This document shows positions 36,316 through 45,306 of a stretch of DNA of 50,561 nt, in pieces; position 1 is the stretch's first letter, and each line of letters starts with the position of its first letter. This DNA is from Microcystis aeruginosa LEGE 91341 (GTDB taxonomy: Bacteria; Cyanobacteriota; Cyanobacteriia; Cyanobacteriales; Microcystaceae). A model generated the notes under the pieces. The model had not been told where the DNA came from. It worked only from the letters and a program-made list of their open reading frames with translations, and made no database searches. The stretch lies in contig NZ_JADEXY010000010.1 of NCBI RefSeq assembly GCF_015206885.1, positions 1 to 50,561 of the forward strand, given 5' to 3'. The translations under genes and the position numbers were made by a program.

Positions 36316-37602
36316 TTAGATTTTGTTAAGAAAGCGTTCAGGACTAAAAATACCGTGAGGATCGAATTTATTTTTTAGGGTTTTCATCATGGTAATCGCG
36401 TTACCTATATAACCCCAAGGTTCAATTTTTTCTTTTAGGGATGGAGGTGCGGTTAACACCGTTAGATAACCCTGATTGGCACTGCATAAAGAGCGAATTT
36501 TGTCAAGATTTTCCTCCGATTTTAAGATAACTTTACCCACCCCGCTACTAATATTAATCGAGGCTAGTCCGTTAATTTGGTCGATAACTAGAGCTAAACT
36601 GCTGGGTAATAATCCTATTTTGCCGAAAAAATTGCCCTCTTGGTCATAATTATCCATTGTTTTTCGGTATCTTTGCCATAGAGAAACTTCTTCCTCATCC
36701 CGATAATAATTAGTCTGACAATCTAACTGTTGTCCCAAATAACTCACCTGTTGCGATTGTTCGCTAATACTTTCGGGAATGCTTTGAAAACGCAGCAGTA
36801 AAGCGATTTTTTCCCCTAATCCTAGTGCTTGCGTCATCCCTGGGTTTAAACATTCAGCCACGGTGGGAGTTAAGGCCGATTGCCGCATAACTTGACTCAA
36901 TTTGCTAATATTTTCGCTATTTCCAGTGATGATCAGGGTTTCTGAGTTAGCGGTTTCGGGATACAGTCGTAGGGTAATCTGATCGATAATCCCCAAAGTG
37001 CCATAGGAACCCGTAAATAGCTTCATCATGTCGTATCCCGCCACATTCTTGACCACACGCCCTCCCGCTTTAGCAATCTCGCCATCGTGACGGATAAAGG
37101 AGAATCCTAGGATCAGATCCCGGACTCCACCGTATCTTTGCCGCCATGTTCCCGCATCAGCCGTGGCCATAATACCGCCAATCGTGGCATTATCGGCGTA
37201 ACTGGGATCAAGAGGAATAAATTGACCGCTAGGAGCCAAAAAAGCCTGTAAATCTGCTAGTTTAAGCCCAGATTCCACGGTTATAGTTAAATCTCCCCTA
37301 GCATGGTCAATAATCCGGTTGAGATTTTGGGTACTGACTAAAATATCCGGCGACTCGACTAATCCACCCCAATCTAATTTACTACCTTGACCGTAGGCCA
37401 ATAAAGACAGACGATTTTCGTTGGCAAAACGCACCAGAGAGACTAAAGCGGCCGTATTAGCGGGATAGACTATAATTTCAGGACTTTTGCCCCTAATTGC
37501 CCTTGATAATCTTTCTTGTTCCTCTTTTGGCACTTGTGGCCAGGCCATAACCGTCGTGTCGGCGGGTAAAATAGAAGTTATCTGGGCAGCAATCGCAGTC
37601 AT
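36316..37602 (-). CDS. glcE: Glycolate dehydrogenase FAD-binding subunit, GlcE-like
   Basis: A 428-residue FAD-linked oxidase (PCMH fold). LLAYGQGSKLDWGG, TVESGLKLADLQAFL and GGIMATADAGTWRQRYGGVRDLIL bind FAD, and GGRVVKNVAGYDMMKLFTGSYGTLG (~180-205, split) is characteristic of GlcE. It is longer than E. coli GlcE (about 350), and cyanobacterial homologues have also been called GlcD2, so the catalytic division of labour is uncertain. It is probably co-transcribed with glcF. Function: oxidation of glycolate to glyoxylate. Confidence 0.85.
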   Translation of the reverse strand: MTAIAAQITSILPADTTVMAWPQVPKEEQERLSRAIRGKSPEIIVYPANTAALVSLVRFANENRLSLLAYGQGSKLDWGGLVESPDILVSTQNLNRIIDHARGDLTITVESGLKLADLQAFLAPSGQFIPLDPSYADNATIGGIMATADAGTWRQRYGGVRDLILGFSFIRHDGEIAKAGGRVVKNVAGYDMMKLFTGSYGTLGIIDQITLRLYPETANSETLIITGNSENISKLSQVMRQSALTPTVAECLNPGMTQALGLGEKIALLLRFQSIPESISEQSQQVSYLGQQLDCQTNYYRDEEEVSLWQRYRKTMDNYDQEGNFFGKIGLLPSSLALVIDQINGLASINISSGVGKVILKSEENLDKIRSLCSANQGYLTVLTAPPSLKEKIEPWGYIGNAITMMKTLKNKFDPHGIFSPERFLNKI

Positions 37603-37857
37603 ATTTGAGAAAAGAATTGAGGAGTGAGGAGTCAGGACTTACCGGCGAATAATGCCGAAGAATGGGGGTAATGCTAGGGCTAATCAGTAATTTTCAGCCT
37701 CTATTAATCAGATTACCTTAGTTTGGCTCTCCATCTCCGGTGTCGGGCAATTCCAGCCATACTGAGGCACAAAGAAGTCAGCTAATAACTAACTGCTGAA
37801 TTAGCCATACACTCGTGTCATAATGTTAGATTACCTCGATCAGTAAGCCAAGAAGTA

Positions 37858-39045
37858 ATGAGTGTAAATTGGACGAATAGCCGCGCCAAGCGATTAAGTG
37901 CCTTACCCCCCTACGTTTTCGCCCGCTTGGATGAATTAAAAGCCTTAGCCCGCAAAGAAGGACTAGATTTAATCGATTTAGGTATGGGCAACCCAGACGG
38001 TCCTGCCCCGCGTCCGGTTATCGAAGCGGCCATTCAAGCTTTTGAAACGCCCCAATTTCACGGTTATCCCCCCTTTGAAGGAACCGCCAGTTTCCGAGAA
38101 GCGATCGCTAAATGGTATGATCGCTCTTATGGTGTGCAACTCAATCCCGATAACGAAGCTTTACCGCTGCTAGGTTCCAAAGAGGGCCTATCTCACCTGG
38201 CCCTAGCTTATGTTAACCCTGGCGATGTGGTCTTAGTTCCCAGTCCCGCCTATCCCGCCCATTTTCGCGGTCCTTTGATTGCTGGGGCGACGCTATACCC
38301 AATAATCTTAAAAGCGGAACAGGATTGGCTGATAGATATCGATTCTATCCCCGAAGATGTGGCTAAAAAGGCGAAAATCCTCTATTTTAACTATCCCAGT
38401 AATCCCACCGCCGCCGTTGCCCCCCTGGAATTTTTTGAAAAAATCGTTGCTTGGGCCCGGCAATATGAGATTATGCTCGTCCACGATCTCTGTTATGCTG
38501 AATTGAGTTTTGATGGTTATCAGCCCACCAGTTTATTAGAAATTCCGGGGGCAAAAGAGATTAGTGTAGAATTTCATACCCTCTCAAAAACCTATAATAT
38601 GGCTGGGTGGCGCGTCGGTTTTGTCGTGGGCAATTCCGATATTATTCAAGGGTTACGCACCCTGAAAACTAATCTCGATTATGGCATCTTTTCCGTCATC
38701 CAAAAAGCGGCCGAAACCGCCCTACAACTGCCCGATGAATACGTCAAACAAGTACAGGAAAGATACCGACAGCGACGAGATTTTTTAATCAAAGGTTTGG
38801 GGCAATTAGGTTGGGATATTCCCCCCTCTAAGGCGACAATGTATCTCTGGATTCCCTGTAGCGTCGGTATGACTTCCACGGATTTTGCCCTCAGCGTCTT
38901 GCAAAAAACCGGTGTTGTTGTCACTCCGGGCAATGCTTTTGGAGAGGGAGGGGAAGGTTATGTGCGCGTCAGTTTAATCGCCGATATCCCGCGATTAGGG
39001 GAAGCTTTACAGCGCCTCGAAGATGCGGGAATTCGCTATCATTAG
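37858..39045 (+). CDS. Class I/II PLP aminotransferase (aspartate/alanine type)
   Basis: A 395-residue fold-type I aminotransferase. DLGMGNPDGPAP, HGYPPFEGTASFREAIAKWY, FNYPSNPT and the PLP-lysine block TLSKTYNMAGWRVGF (SKTYN lysine) are all present. Similar cyanobacterial proteins are annotated as aspartate or glutamate-dependent aminotransferases. LL-diaminopimelate aminotransferase is related, but its hallmarks cannot be established by eye. It is monocistronic and divergent from the glycolate dehydrogenase genes. Confidence 0.88.
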   Translation: MSVNWTNSRAKRLSALPPYVFARLDELKALARKEGLDLIDLGMGNPDGPAPRPVIEAAIQAFETPQFHGYPPFEGTASFREAIAKWYDRSYGVQLNPDNEALPLLGSKEGLSHLALAYVNPGDVVLVPSPAYPAHFRGPLIAGATLYPIILKAEQDWLIDIDSIPEDVAKKAKILYFNYPSNPTAAVAPLEFFEKIVAWARQYEIMLVHDLCYAELSFDGYQPTSLLEIPGAKEISVEFHTLSKTYNMAGWRVGFVVGNSDIIQGLRTLKTNLDYGIFSVIQKAAETALQLPDEYVKQVQERYRQRRDFLIKGLGQLGWDIPPSKATMYLWIPCSVGMTSTDFALSVLQKTGVVVTPGNAFGEGGEGYVRVSLIADIPRLGEALQRLEDAGIRYH

Positions 39046-39080
39046 AGTCCCTGAAAAAATCAAAAATCTTCCGTTGGGTG

Positions 39081-39140
39081 AGGAGACAGGAGACAGGAGA
39101 CAGGAGACAGTCGATAGGAGACAGTCGATAGGAGGAGAAA
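39081..39140. repeat. GGAGACA heptamer repeat
   Basis: Tandem GGAGACA units and GGAGACAGTCGATA double units lie after the aminotransferase. The short frame open across it is repeat-derived. No gene is supported in 39046-39352. Confidence 0.85.
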
Positions 39141-39352
39141 AAAGACAAGAGACAACTACCCTATCCATAAAGCCTAAGATTAGGTCAAATTTATCTGAGG
39201 TTTTAGATATTTTGACCCGACAGTGCCTCGATAACTTACTTTTACAGAAGGTCTGGTAAGGAGAGTTTTTCCCCTTGATTTACCGGCCAAATCCCTCTAG
39301 GCACTGACTAAAATTGTATGATGGAATTTTATCGCGGTAGCTTGCCACTTCC

Positions 39353-40084
39353 ATGACCTACAGCTTAAGAATTGCCGATATTCCCGTCAGTGAAAGACCA
39401 AGGGAACGTTTAATCAGTGTCGGGGCGAAAAACCTCAGTAACGCCGAATTATTAGCGATTTTACTGGCTACAGGTCAAGGTAAGGGGAAACTCTCGGCGG
39501 TGGGTTTAGGACAGCATATTCTCAACGAATTGAGTAAATATCGCCGGGATCCTTTGGACGTTTTGAGGGATATTCAGCCCCAGGAATTAACCGCTATTCA
39601 TGGCATTGGACCTGCTAAGGCTACTACTATTCTAGCGGCGATCGAATTGGGAAAACGGGCTTTTCAACGACGACCGACGGAAAAAATGGTTATCGATAGT
39701 CCCGATACCGCTGCCGCTATCCTTGGCCACGAACTAATGTATCAGTCTCAGGAACGTTTCGCCGTTATTTTACTCGATGTCAAAAATCAGTTAATCGCAC
39801 TAAAAGTGATTACTATCGGCACAGCTACAGAAACACTGGTACATCCGCGAGAAATCTTTCGAGAAGTAGTGAAACAATCAGCTACTAAGTTAATTATCGC
39901 CCATAATCACCCCACCGGCTCACTTGTGCCTAGTCAAGACGATATTTTACTCACAGAACAATTATTACAGGGAGCCACCTATCTAGCCATTCCTCTCCTA
40001 GATCATTTGATCCTCGGCAATGGCAACTTCCAAAGTCTTCGCCAAATCACGGATCTTTGGGAAAAATATCCCCAAGAAGATTGA
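39353..40084 (+). CDS. radC: RadC-family JAMM-domain protein
   Basis: A 243-residue protein. An N-terminal helix-hairpin-helix ([22 protein letters not shown]) is followed by a JAMM/MPN+ metalloprotease-like domain with [15 protein letters not shown] (HxH-x10-D). RadC proteins were linked to DNA repair and recombination, but the biochemical role is unsettled. Key metal ligands are intact. It begins with a conserved [15 protein letters not shown] segment. Confidence 0.93.
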   Translation: MTYSLRIADIPVSERPRERLISVGAKNLSNAELLAILLATGQGKGKLSAVGLGQHILNELSKYRRDPLDVLRDIQPQELTAIHGIGPAKATTILAAIELGKRAFQRRPTEKMVIDSPDTAAAILGHELMYQSQERFAVILLDVKNQLIALKVITIGTATETLVHPREIFREVVKQSATKLIIAHNHPTGSLVPSQDDILLTEQLLQGATYLAIPLLDHLILGNGNFQSLRQITDLWEKYPQED

Positions 40085-40168
40085 CAGAAAAGACACTCGA
40101 TCTTTGTAGTTTAATTTTTTAGCCGTTTCAATTGGGCGTTAATTTCCTCAACCATTATGCGATCGCTG

Positions 40169-40459
40169 TCAAGGATTGGGGAGAAAACCAAAAATTTTGG
40201 CCGCTCCTCCTAAAATGGCAACAACCAAAGCTATCAGAATCCCCCGATTGGTAAATTCCTAATCAGCGACTCTTGCAGTTAACCCTTTAATTTCTGCGGT
40301 TAGTCGCTCATCTAAAGCTTTAATGTCCCCTCTTAATTCTGATTGTCCTATCTCTAGCTTGTTTAAACGCTCGTTGACATCTCTTTGTAAAAAGTCGATT
40401 TTCCCCTCAATCCTTGTCAAGACAGCCTCAAGGGAATAAGTGACCGTTTCGTTAGACAT
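40169..40459 (-). pseudogene. Coiled-coil tail-anchored protein gene interrupted by an amber codon
   Basis: The frame beginning at 40459 encodes 66 residues of coiled coil (SLEAVLTRIEGKIDFLQRDV, LDERLTAEIKGLTARVAD) and stops at TAG (40261-40259). The same frame continues without interruption as EFTNRGILIALVVAILGG then AAKIFGFLPNP to TGA at 40169. Proteins of this coiled-coil type normally end in such a membrane anchor, and TAG differs from the glutamine codon CAG by one base. The 66-residue product would lose its anchor. A short soluble form or suppressor read-through remain possible. Function unknown. Confidence 0.72.
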
Positions 40460-40565
40460 TTTGCTAAACTCCTAATTAAGTAATCTCAATTAATTGTTAG
40501 ATAGTGGCGCAGACTTCTGATTCTTTGTATCTTATCTTTAATTGTAACCGGCTACTTAGTCGATG

Positions 40566-40649
40566 AGTCGATGATAGGTGCTGGGTTACTTTAATCATAG
40601 TCCATCACACAATCACACCAATCACAGTCGATGATAGGTGCTGCGTTAC
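40566..40649. repeat. 24-bp direct repeat with 60-bp period
   Basis: A 24-base word beginning AGTCGATGATAGGTGCTG occurs at 40566-40589 and 40626-40649 with one mismatch. The rest of 40460-40796 contains an AATTCATA-type STRR tract (about 40716-40745) and no gene. Confidence 0.75.
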
Positions 40650-40796
40650 GACGGATTCTCACCTTCGAGTCAAAGCAGCAATTTTCCGTCTCACGCACCC
40701 TTTCCTCCCCACTTCCCAATTCATAATTCATAATTTATAATTCCCATGGGACCGAAATCTGGGTAAAATTTGAGAGATACAATCGGTCAATTGGGC

Positions 40797-41822
40797 ATGG
40801 ATTATAAAGAAGCGGGCGTGGATGTGGAAGCGGGACGCGCTTTTGTCGAGAAAATTCGCCAAAATGTGGAAAGTACCTTCCGTCCCGAAGTTATCGGCGG
40901 TTTAGGCGGTTTTGGCGGCTATTTTCAGTTACCTTCCGGTTATCAGCAACCGGTGTTAGTATCGGGAACTGATGGTGTGGGAACCAAGCTAAAAATTGCC
41001 CATAGTCTCAATTGCCATGATACGGTGGGAATTGACCTGGTGGCCATGTGCGTCAACGATGTCTTAACCTCCGGGGCCGAACCTTTATTTTTCTTGGATT
41101 ATCTGGCCACTGGTAAACTGGAAGCGTCACAGTTAGCGGCGGTGGTATCGGGAATCGCTAGGGCCTGTCGTGATAGTGGTTGTACTCTTTTGGGAGGGGA
41201 AACGGCGGAGATGCCGGGGTTTTATTCGGCAGGAGAGTACGATTTAGCGGGTTTTTGCGTCGGTATTGTCGAAAAAAGTCAATTACTTGACGGCAGTAAG
41301 GTGCAAATCGGCGATGTGGCTATCGGTTTAGCCAGTAGTGGGGTTCACAGTAACGGTTTTAGTCTTGTTCGTAAGATTATCGACACCCAGGGCTTAAATT
41401 GGCAAGATTGCCCCACAATTTTGTCCGGCTCTAGCTTAGGTGAAGTTTTGTTAACTCCCACTAGACTTTATGTTAAACCTGTGCTAGAACTGCTGCGCTC
41501 TGGGTTAGATATTCACGCCATGGCCCACATTACTGGGGGTGGCATCCCGGAAAATTTGCCCCGCTGCTTAGGTAAAGGGCATTCCGTGCAGATTTACCGC
41601 GAAAGTTGGCCAGTTTTGCCGATTTTTCACTGGTTAGCTCAGATGGGATCGGTTAATGCCGAAGCCATGTTTAATACTTTTAATATGGGTATCGGTTTTG
41701 TGATCATTGTCCCATCAGATCTGGCGCAATCGACTATTAATCAACTACAATCCTCTGGGATTAATGCCTACCAAATCGGCGAAGTGATTGCCGGTAAGGG
41801 AGAAATTGTTGGGCTTGATTAA
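40797..41822 (+). CDS. purM: Phosphoribosylaminoimidazole cyclo-ligase (AIR synthetase)
   Basis: A 341-residue purine biosynthesis enzyme closing FGAM to AIR with [46 protein letters not shown] and [13 protein letters not shown] are the PurM signatures. The ATG at 40797 gives the family's normal length; an in-frame TTG at 40770 would add nine residues. The final residues ([14 protein letters not shown]) match the usual C-terminus. Confidence 0.95.
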   Translation: MDYKEAGVDVEAGRAFVEKIRQNVESTFRPEVIGGLGGFGGYFQLPSGYQQPVLVSGTDGVGTKLKIAHSLNCHDTVGIDLVAMCVNDVLTSGAEPLFFLDYLATGKLEASQLAAVVSGIARACRDSGCTLLGGETAEMPGFYSAGEYDLAGFCVGIVEKSQLLDGSKVQIGDVAIGLASSGVHSNGFSLVRKIIDTQGLNWQDCPTILSGSSLGEVLLTPTRLYVKPVLELLRSGLDIHAMAHITGGGIPENLPRCLGKGHSVQIYRESWPVLPIFHWLAQMGSVNAEAMFNTFNMGIGFVIIVPSDLAQSTINQLQSSGINAYQIGEVIAGKGEIVGLD

Positions 41823-42026
41823 AGTTAGTTGAGGCTAAGAAGATTTTGCCATCAATTCCACCAAAAAATCAGGTTGACTGGCTGGGATAGCAGCAGCGTT
41901 TCGGCCTATCCCCAACCCAATTTATATTAAGTTTTTTTACTCAAGTAGTTATACTTAGTTTGCTTCTCGATAGAATCAGGTCAGAACCTCATAAGACACT
42001 TTTTCAGAGAAAAGGAGGTTATAGCC

Positions 42027-43241
42027 ATGCAAGAAATGCCTATCTCCCAACTATTAGGAGACCAGTGGTCTGGGAAAAAGGTTCTGGTGACTGGAGCTTC
42101 GGGATTTAAAGGCAGTTGGTTATGTAAAGCACTTTTGGAGCTTGGCACTCAGGTTTATGCTACTATTCCCATTCACAACGTCAGACACCCCCACTCAGCT
42201 TACCAACTTTTCGATCTGAGTCAGGATGTGGTTGAAGTTTCATTAGACATATCAGATAGCCAACTTGTTTTTGATGTTATTAACGCAGTGGGGCCAGATA
42301 TTATTTTTCACCTCGCTGCTAAAGCGCAGGTGCCGGTTGCTCAGCACGATCCTAGACGAGCATTCATGGTCAATACGATGGGTACGATTAACATATTGGA
42401 AGCTTGTCGGCAGCTAGAAATTGGAGAAAGAATATTAGTCATTTCCACCGATCATGTATTTGGTGATCGCCAGATTCCCAAAGAGGGTTTTTTGGAAAGT
42501 AGCCCAGTCGGTTACGCCGGACCTTACGATACCTCCAAAAGTGCGATGGAGTTAGCTGTCCGGTGCTACCACAAAACTTACTACTCTCAATTGCCAGCTA
42601 TTGGGATTACAAGAGCATCGAATGTTTTTGGATACGGTGATACTGCACCTAGGAGAATTATTCCCCAATTTATTAACTCCGCCGTCAAAGTACCTCATGA
42701 GATTTTCATAAAATATACCCGCAATGGTCGTCAGTTTATTTATATTACTGATATCATTGCTGGTTACATAAGGGCGGCCTCATATCTTAACCAAGATGAA
42801 CAAAAACTCGAAACATCATCAGGGCCTTCTCTAGAGGGAAAAGAGGAAAAATCTTTGACACCAACTTTTCATTTTGCTTTATCTGATTATGGCAGCTATA
42901 GCGAAAACGGAGAACCATTCATCAGAGTTAGCAATCTTGCCCGAATGATTCAGTCCATTGTAGCGGATGCCAATTCAGAGTGGTGTAAAGAGATGGGAGT
43001 TTGCCATGTTGGGCTTAATCAAGATAGTGCTATTGATTATGCCCCCAATGAGAATCCCTTTCAGGCTATCAACTGTTCTGATACCTGCGCCCGTCTCAAT
43101 TGGAAACCCAAAACATCCCTTGAAGATGGATTGAAAAAAATGGCACAATGGTTTTTTGTTCTGAACAAAAATGATATTTCTCAATTGAAAAAATTAATCA
43201 AGGAGGAAAGTGAGGTCATTACTAAGTATCTTCTATATTAG
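42027..43241 (+). CDS. NAD(P)-dependent sugar-nucleotide epimerase/dehydratase (CDP-glucose 4,6-dehydratase-like)
   Basis: A 404-residue extended short-chain dehydrogenase. The cofactor loop is G23-A-S-G26-F-K-G29, FHLAAKAQVPVA and NTMGTINILEA follow, and the catalytic pair is Y167/K171 (GPYDTSKSAMEL). The order of motifs most resembles CDP-glucose 4,6-dehydratase, but substrate is not proven. A near-perfect Shine-Dalgarno AAAGGAGG at 42011-42018 sets the start. It is the first gene of a four-gene cassette ending at 48288. Confidence 0.82.
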   Translation: MQEMPISQLLGDQWSGKKVLVTGASGFKGSWLCKALLELGTQVYATIPIHNVRHPHSAYQLFDLSQDVVEVSLDISDSQLVFDVINAVGPDIIFHLAAKAQVPVAQHDPRRAFMVNTMGTINILEACRQLEIGERILVISTDHVFGDRQIPKEGFLESSPVGYAGPYDTSKSAMELAVRCYHKTYYSQLPAIGITRASNVFGYGDTAPRRIIPQFINSAVKVPHEIFIKYTRNGRQFIYITDIIAGYIRAASYLNQDEQKLETSSGPSLEGKEEKSLTPTFHFALSDYGSYSENGEPFIRVSNLARMIQSIVADANSEWCKEMGVCHVGLNQDSAIDYAPNENPFQAINCSDTCARLNWKPKTSLEDGLKKMAQWFFVLNKNDISQLKKLIKEESEVITKYLLY

Positions 43242-43307
43242 AAACGATTGGTTCCCTGCAACAAACAACAGTCTATCCGTCACGCTACGACTAAATTGGG
43301 GGGTTAT

Positions 43308-44921
43308 ATGGGACAAAAAAAATCTTTCAATATCCTTATAGTTGGCTCAGAAAATGCAAATCTTTTGGGTGCTAAAGTAGGAGGTCTTGGAGATTTTGTT
43401 AAAGACTTTTCATCAGAACTGCTAGAACAAGACTGTCAAGTATCTGTTGTTATCCCTTCCTATGGCTTTCTCCATCAATCCCCAAGTTCCCAATTTCTCG
43501 GCACTATTACTTTCCAATTCTCTGGAAAGAACGAGGAAGCCCAAGTTTTCCAAGTTGTAGGGGAAAACTCCAATCAGGTCAAGCAACTGGTCATTCATCA
43601 TCCAGGTTTGGTTTCATTGGATAAAAACGGTCGATACGAAATTTACCATCACGACTTAGATTCAGAACCTTGTCAAACGGATGCTTCAAGGTATGCTCTT
43701 TTCTGCATCGCCGTAGCTCAAGGGATTGAACAGGGAATTTTCGGACATCTTGACTGTATCCATCTCAATGACTGGCATTCTGCCTGTCTTCTCATCCTCC
43801 GTGCCTATCACCCAAATTACCAAACTCTCCAGAAAATCCGAACGGTATACACTATCAATAATTTGTCCTATCAGGGGGTGCGTCCGTTTGCCGGAGTTGC
43901 GTCCTCCTTAGAGACTTGGTATCCAGACTTAGAATACGACCCAGATAAGCTGGCAGATCCAAGATGGTCAGACCACGTTAACCTAATGAAAGCTGGAATT
44001 CAGTTGGCTGATGCCATCAGTACGGACTCCCCCTCCTATGCTCAAGAAATCCTCTGCCCTACTGAAGCGCCTCGTTTTTACGGTGGTGAGGGACTGGAAA
44101 AAGAGCTTTTAGTGGCTTTCCAACAAGGTCGGCTCTTTGGAATTTTACTGGGATGTGAGTATCCCGACAAACGGATTATTCCCAAGCTCAATTTTTCCGA
44201 CTTGATAAGTCTATTAAAAGCAGAAATTATCCAATGGCAGCAAACAGCAAAATATCTTTCCCCTAATTGCTCATTAGCCCATAAACGGTTAACCGAACTA
44301 AGCTATCTCTCAGAAAAACCTCCAATAATATTAACCAGCGTGTGTCGGGTTGTAGAGCAAAAACTCTATTTGATGAAGGCATCAGGAAATAAATTTATAT
44401 CTGGTCTTAGTGGAGTTTTAGAGGGACTTGGAAAACAGGGAATTTACATATTACTTGGTACTGGTGAGACAGAATATGAAAGATTTTTGACTGAAATCAC
44501 TTCTCAGTTTGACAATTTTGTGTTTCTCAATGGTTTTGGTTCAGAAGATTGTGCGGCAGCCTTATATGCTAATGGCGACTTTTTTCTGATGCCAAGTTCC
44601 TATGAACCTTGCGGCATTAGTCAGATGTTAGCTATGCGTGATGGTCAGCCTTGTCTTGTCCATAAAGTTGGTGGATTGAAAGATACAGTTATTGACGGAT
44701 TTAATGGTTTTGTTTTTGGAGGTGATTCTGTTGAAGAACAAGTAGATAACTTGGTTTTATCTTGTTTAAAAGCGATTGAAGTCAAACTTAATAATCCATC
44801 TCAATGGCAAGAAATTTGCCAGCAAGCAGAAAAATCTCGGTTCTTATGGAAAGATACTGTTAGCCAGTACATTACAAAATTGTATGAACATCAGAACGTC
44901 GAAAAATACATAAGGAGTTAA
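43308..44921 (+). CDS. Divergent glycogen/starch synthase-like glycosyltransferase (GT5)
   Basis: A 537-residue GT-B protein resembling GlgA. The donor-binding loop KVGGLGDFVKDFSSEL is near the N-terminus, the central IHLNDWHSACL (HxDWH-like) matches, and the C-terminal PSSYEPCGISQMLAMRDG carries the catalytic Glu, followed by KVGGLKDTV. The usual central GILNGVD motif reads GILLGCE, an unusual double change. A TTG at 43248 is an alternative start, but the ATG at 43308 is preceded by a GGGGGG tract and fits the family start. Donor (ADP- or UDP-glucose) and product are unknown. The epimerase gene ends 66 bases before this start and the 108-aa gene begins five bases after its stop. Confidence 0.82.
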   Translation: MGQKKSFNILIVGSENANLLGAKVGGLGDFVKDFSSELLEQDCQVSVVIPSYGFLHQSPSSQFLGTITFQFSGKNEEAQVFQVVGENSNQVKQLVIHHPGLVSLDKNGRYEIYHHDLDSEPCQTDASRYALFCIAVAQGIEQGIFGHLDCIHLNDWHSACLLILRAYHPNYQTLQKIRTVYTINNLSYQGVRPFAGVASSLETWYPDLEYDPDKLADPRWSDHVNLMKAGIQLADAISTDSPSYAQEILCPTEAPRFYGGEGLEKELLVAFQQGRLFGILLGCEYPDKRIIPKLNFSDLISLLKAEIIQWQQTAKYLSPNCSLAHKRLTELSYLSEKPPIILTSVCRVVEQKLYLMKASGNKFISGLSGVLEGLGKQGIYILLGTGETEYERFLTEITSQFDNFVFLNGFGSEDCAAALYANGDFFLMPSSYEPCGISQMLAMRDGQPCLVHKVGGLKDTVIDGFNGFVFGGDSVEEQVDNLVLSCLKAIEVKLNNPSQWQEICQQAEKSRFLWKDTVSQYITKLYEHQNVEKYIRS

Positions 44922-44926
44922 AGATC

Positions 44927-45253
44927 ATGTCTAGAGAATATCAAAGTAAAATCAACCAAATATATATGAGGTTATTTAGTGGAACAACTTGGGAATCTAC
45001 TCTACCAGATATTTATGAACAGGCCGGAAAAGCTTATGCAGAAATCTATGAACTTAATTGTAAAAATGGATACTGGAAAAGAGCAGATGGCTTTGACAAC
45101 ACATTGATTTACTACATGGCAGAATGGATAAAAAATAATATTTTAAATAAGTTTATTTCGCTCCGTACTGCAAGAGAATTAGCGGATGAAATGGCAACAC
45201 AGATTCTTGATTACTATCATACCAAGTACCTAAGTACAGGACAAAAAATATAG
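44927..45253 (+). CDS. Small protein of unknown function in the carbohydrate cassette
   Basis: A 108-residue, probably all-helical soluble protein that I do not recognise; Tyr-rich (KAYAEIYELNCKNGYWK) with two Cys-free helical halves. A good Shine-Dalgarno (AAGGAG, 44912-44917) lies inside the end of the GT5-like gene. The start is five bases after that stop, so translational coupling is likely. Its last residues (KYLSTGQKI) are encoded by the first copy of a 19-bp direct repeat whose second copy is at 45268-45286, so the C-terminus may be recently altered. Role could be an accessory or partner subunit of the adjacent enzymes. Confidence 0.65.
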   Translation: MSREYQSKINQIYMRLFSGTTWESTLPDIYEQAGKAYAEIYELNCKNGYWKRADGFDNTLIYYMAEWIKNNILNKFISLRTARELADEMATQILDYYHTKYLSTGQKI

Positions 45254-45286
45254 GGACTGCAAAAAGCTAAGTACAGGACAAAAAAT
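45231..45286. repeat. 19-bp direct repeat at the end of the 108-aa gene
   Basis: TAAGTACAGGACAAAAAAT is present at 45231-45249 and again at 45268-45286. The first copy is within the coding sequence and the second just before the Shine-Dalgarno of the next gene. Confidence 0.9.
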
Positions 45287-45306
45287 GAAGATAAAGGAGA
45301 AAAGTC

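Noticed and set aside
39023-39259. 78-codon plus-strand frame after the aminotransferase
   Set aside because: Begins inside the aminotransferase and is mostly translated repeat sequence.
40259-40261. Amber recoding (pyrrolysine) at the coiled-coil gene
   Set aside because: Cyanobacteria are not known to carry that machinery and none is seen here; a point mutation is simpler.
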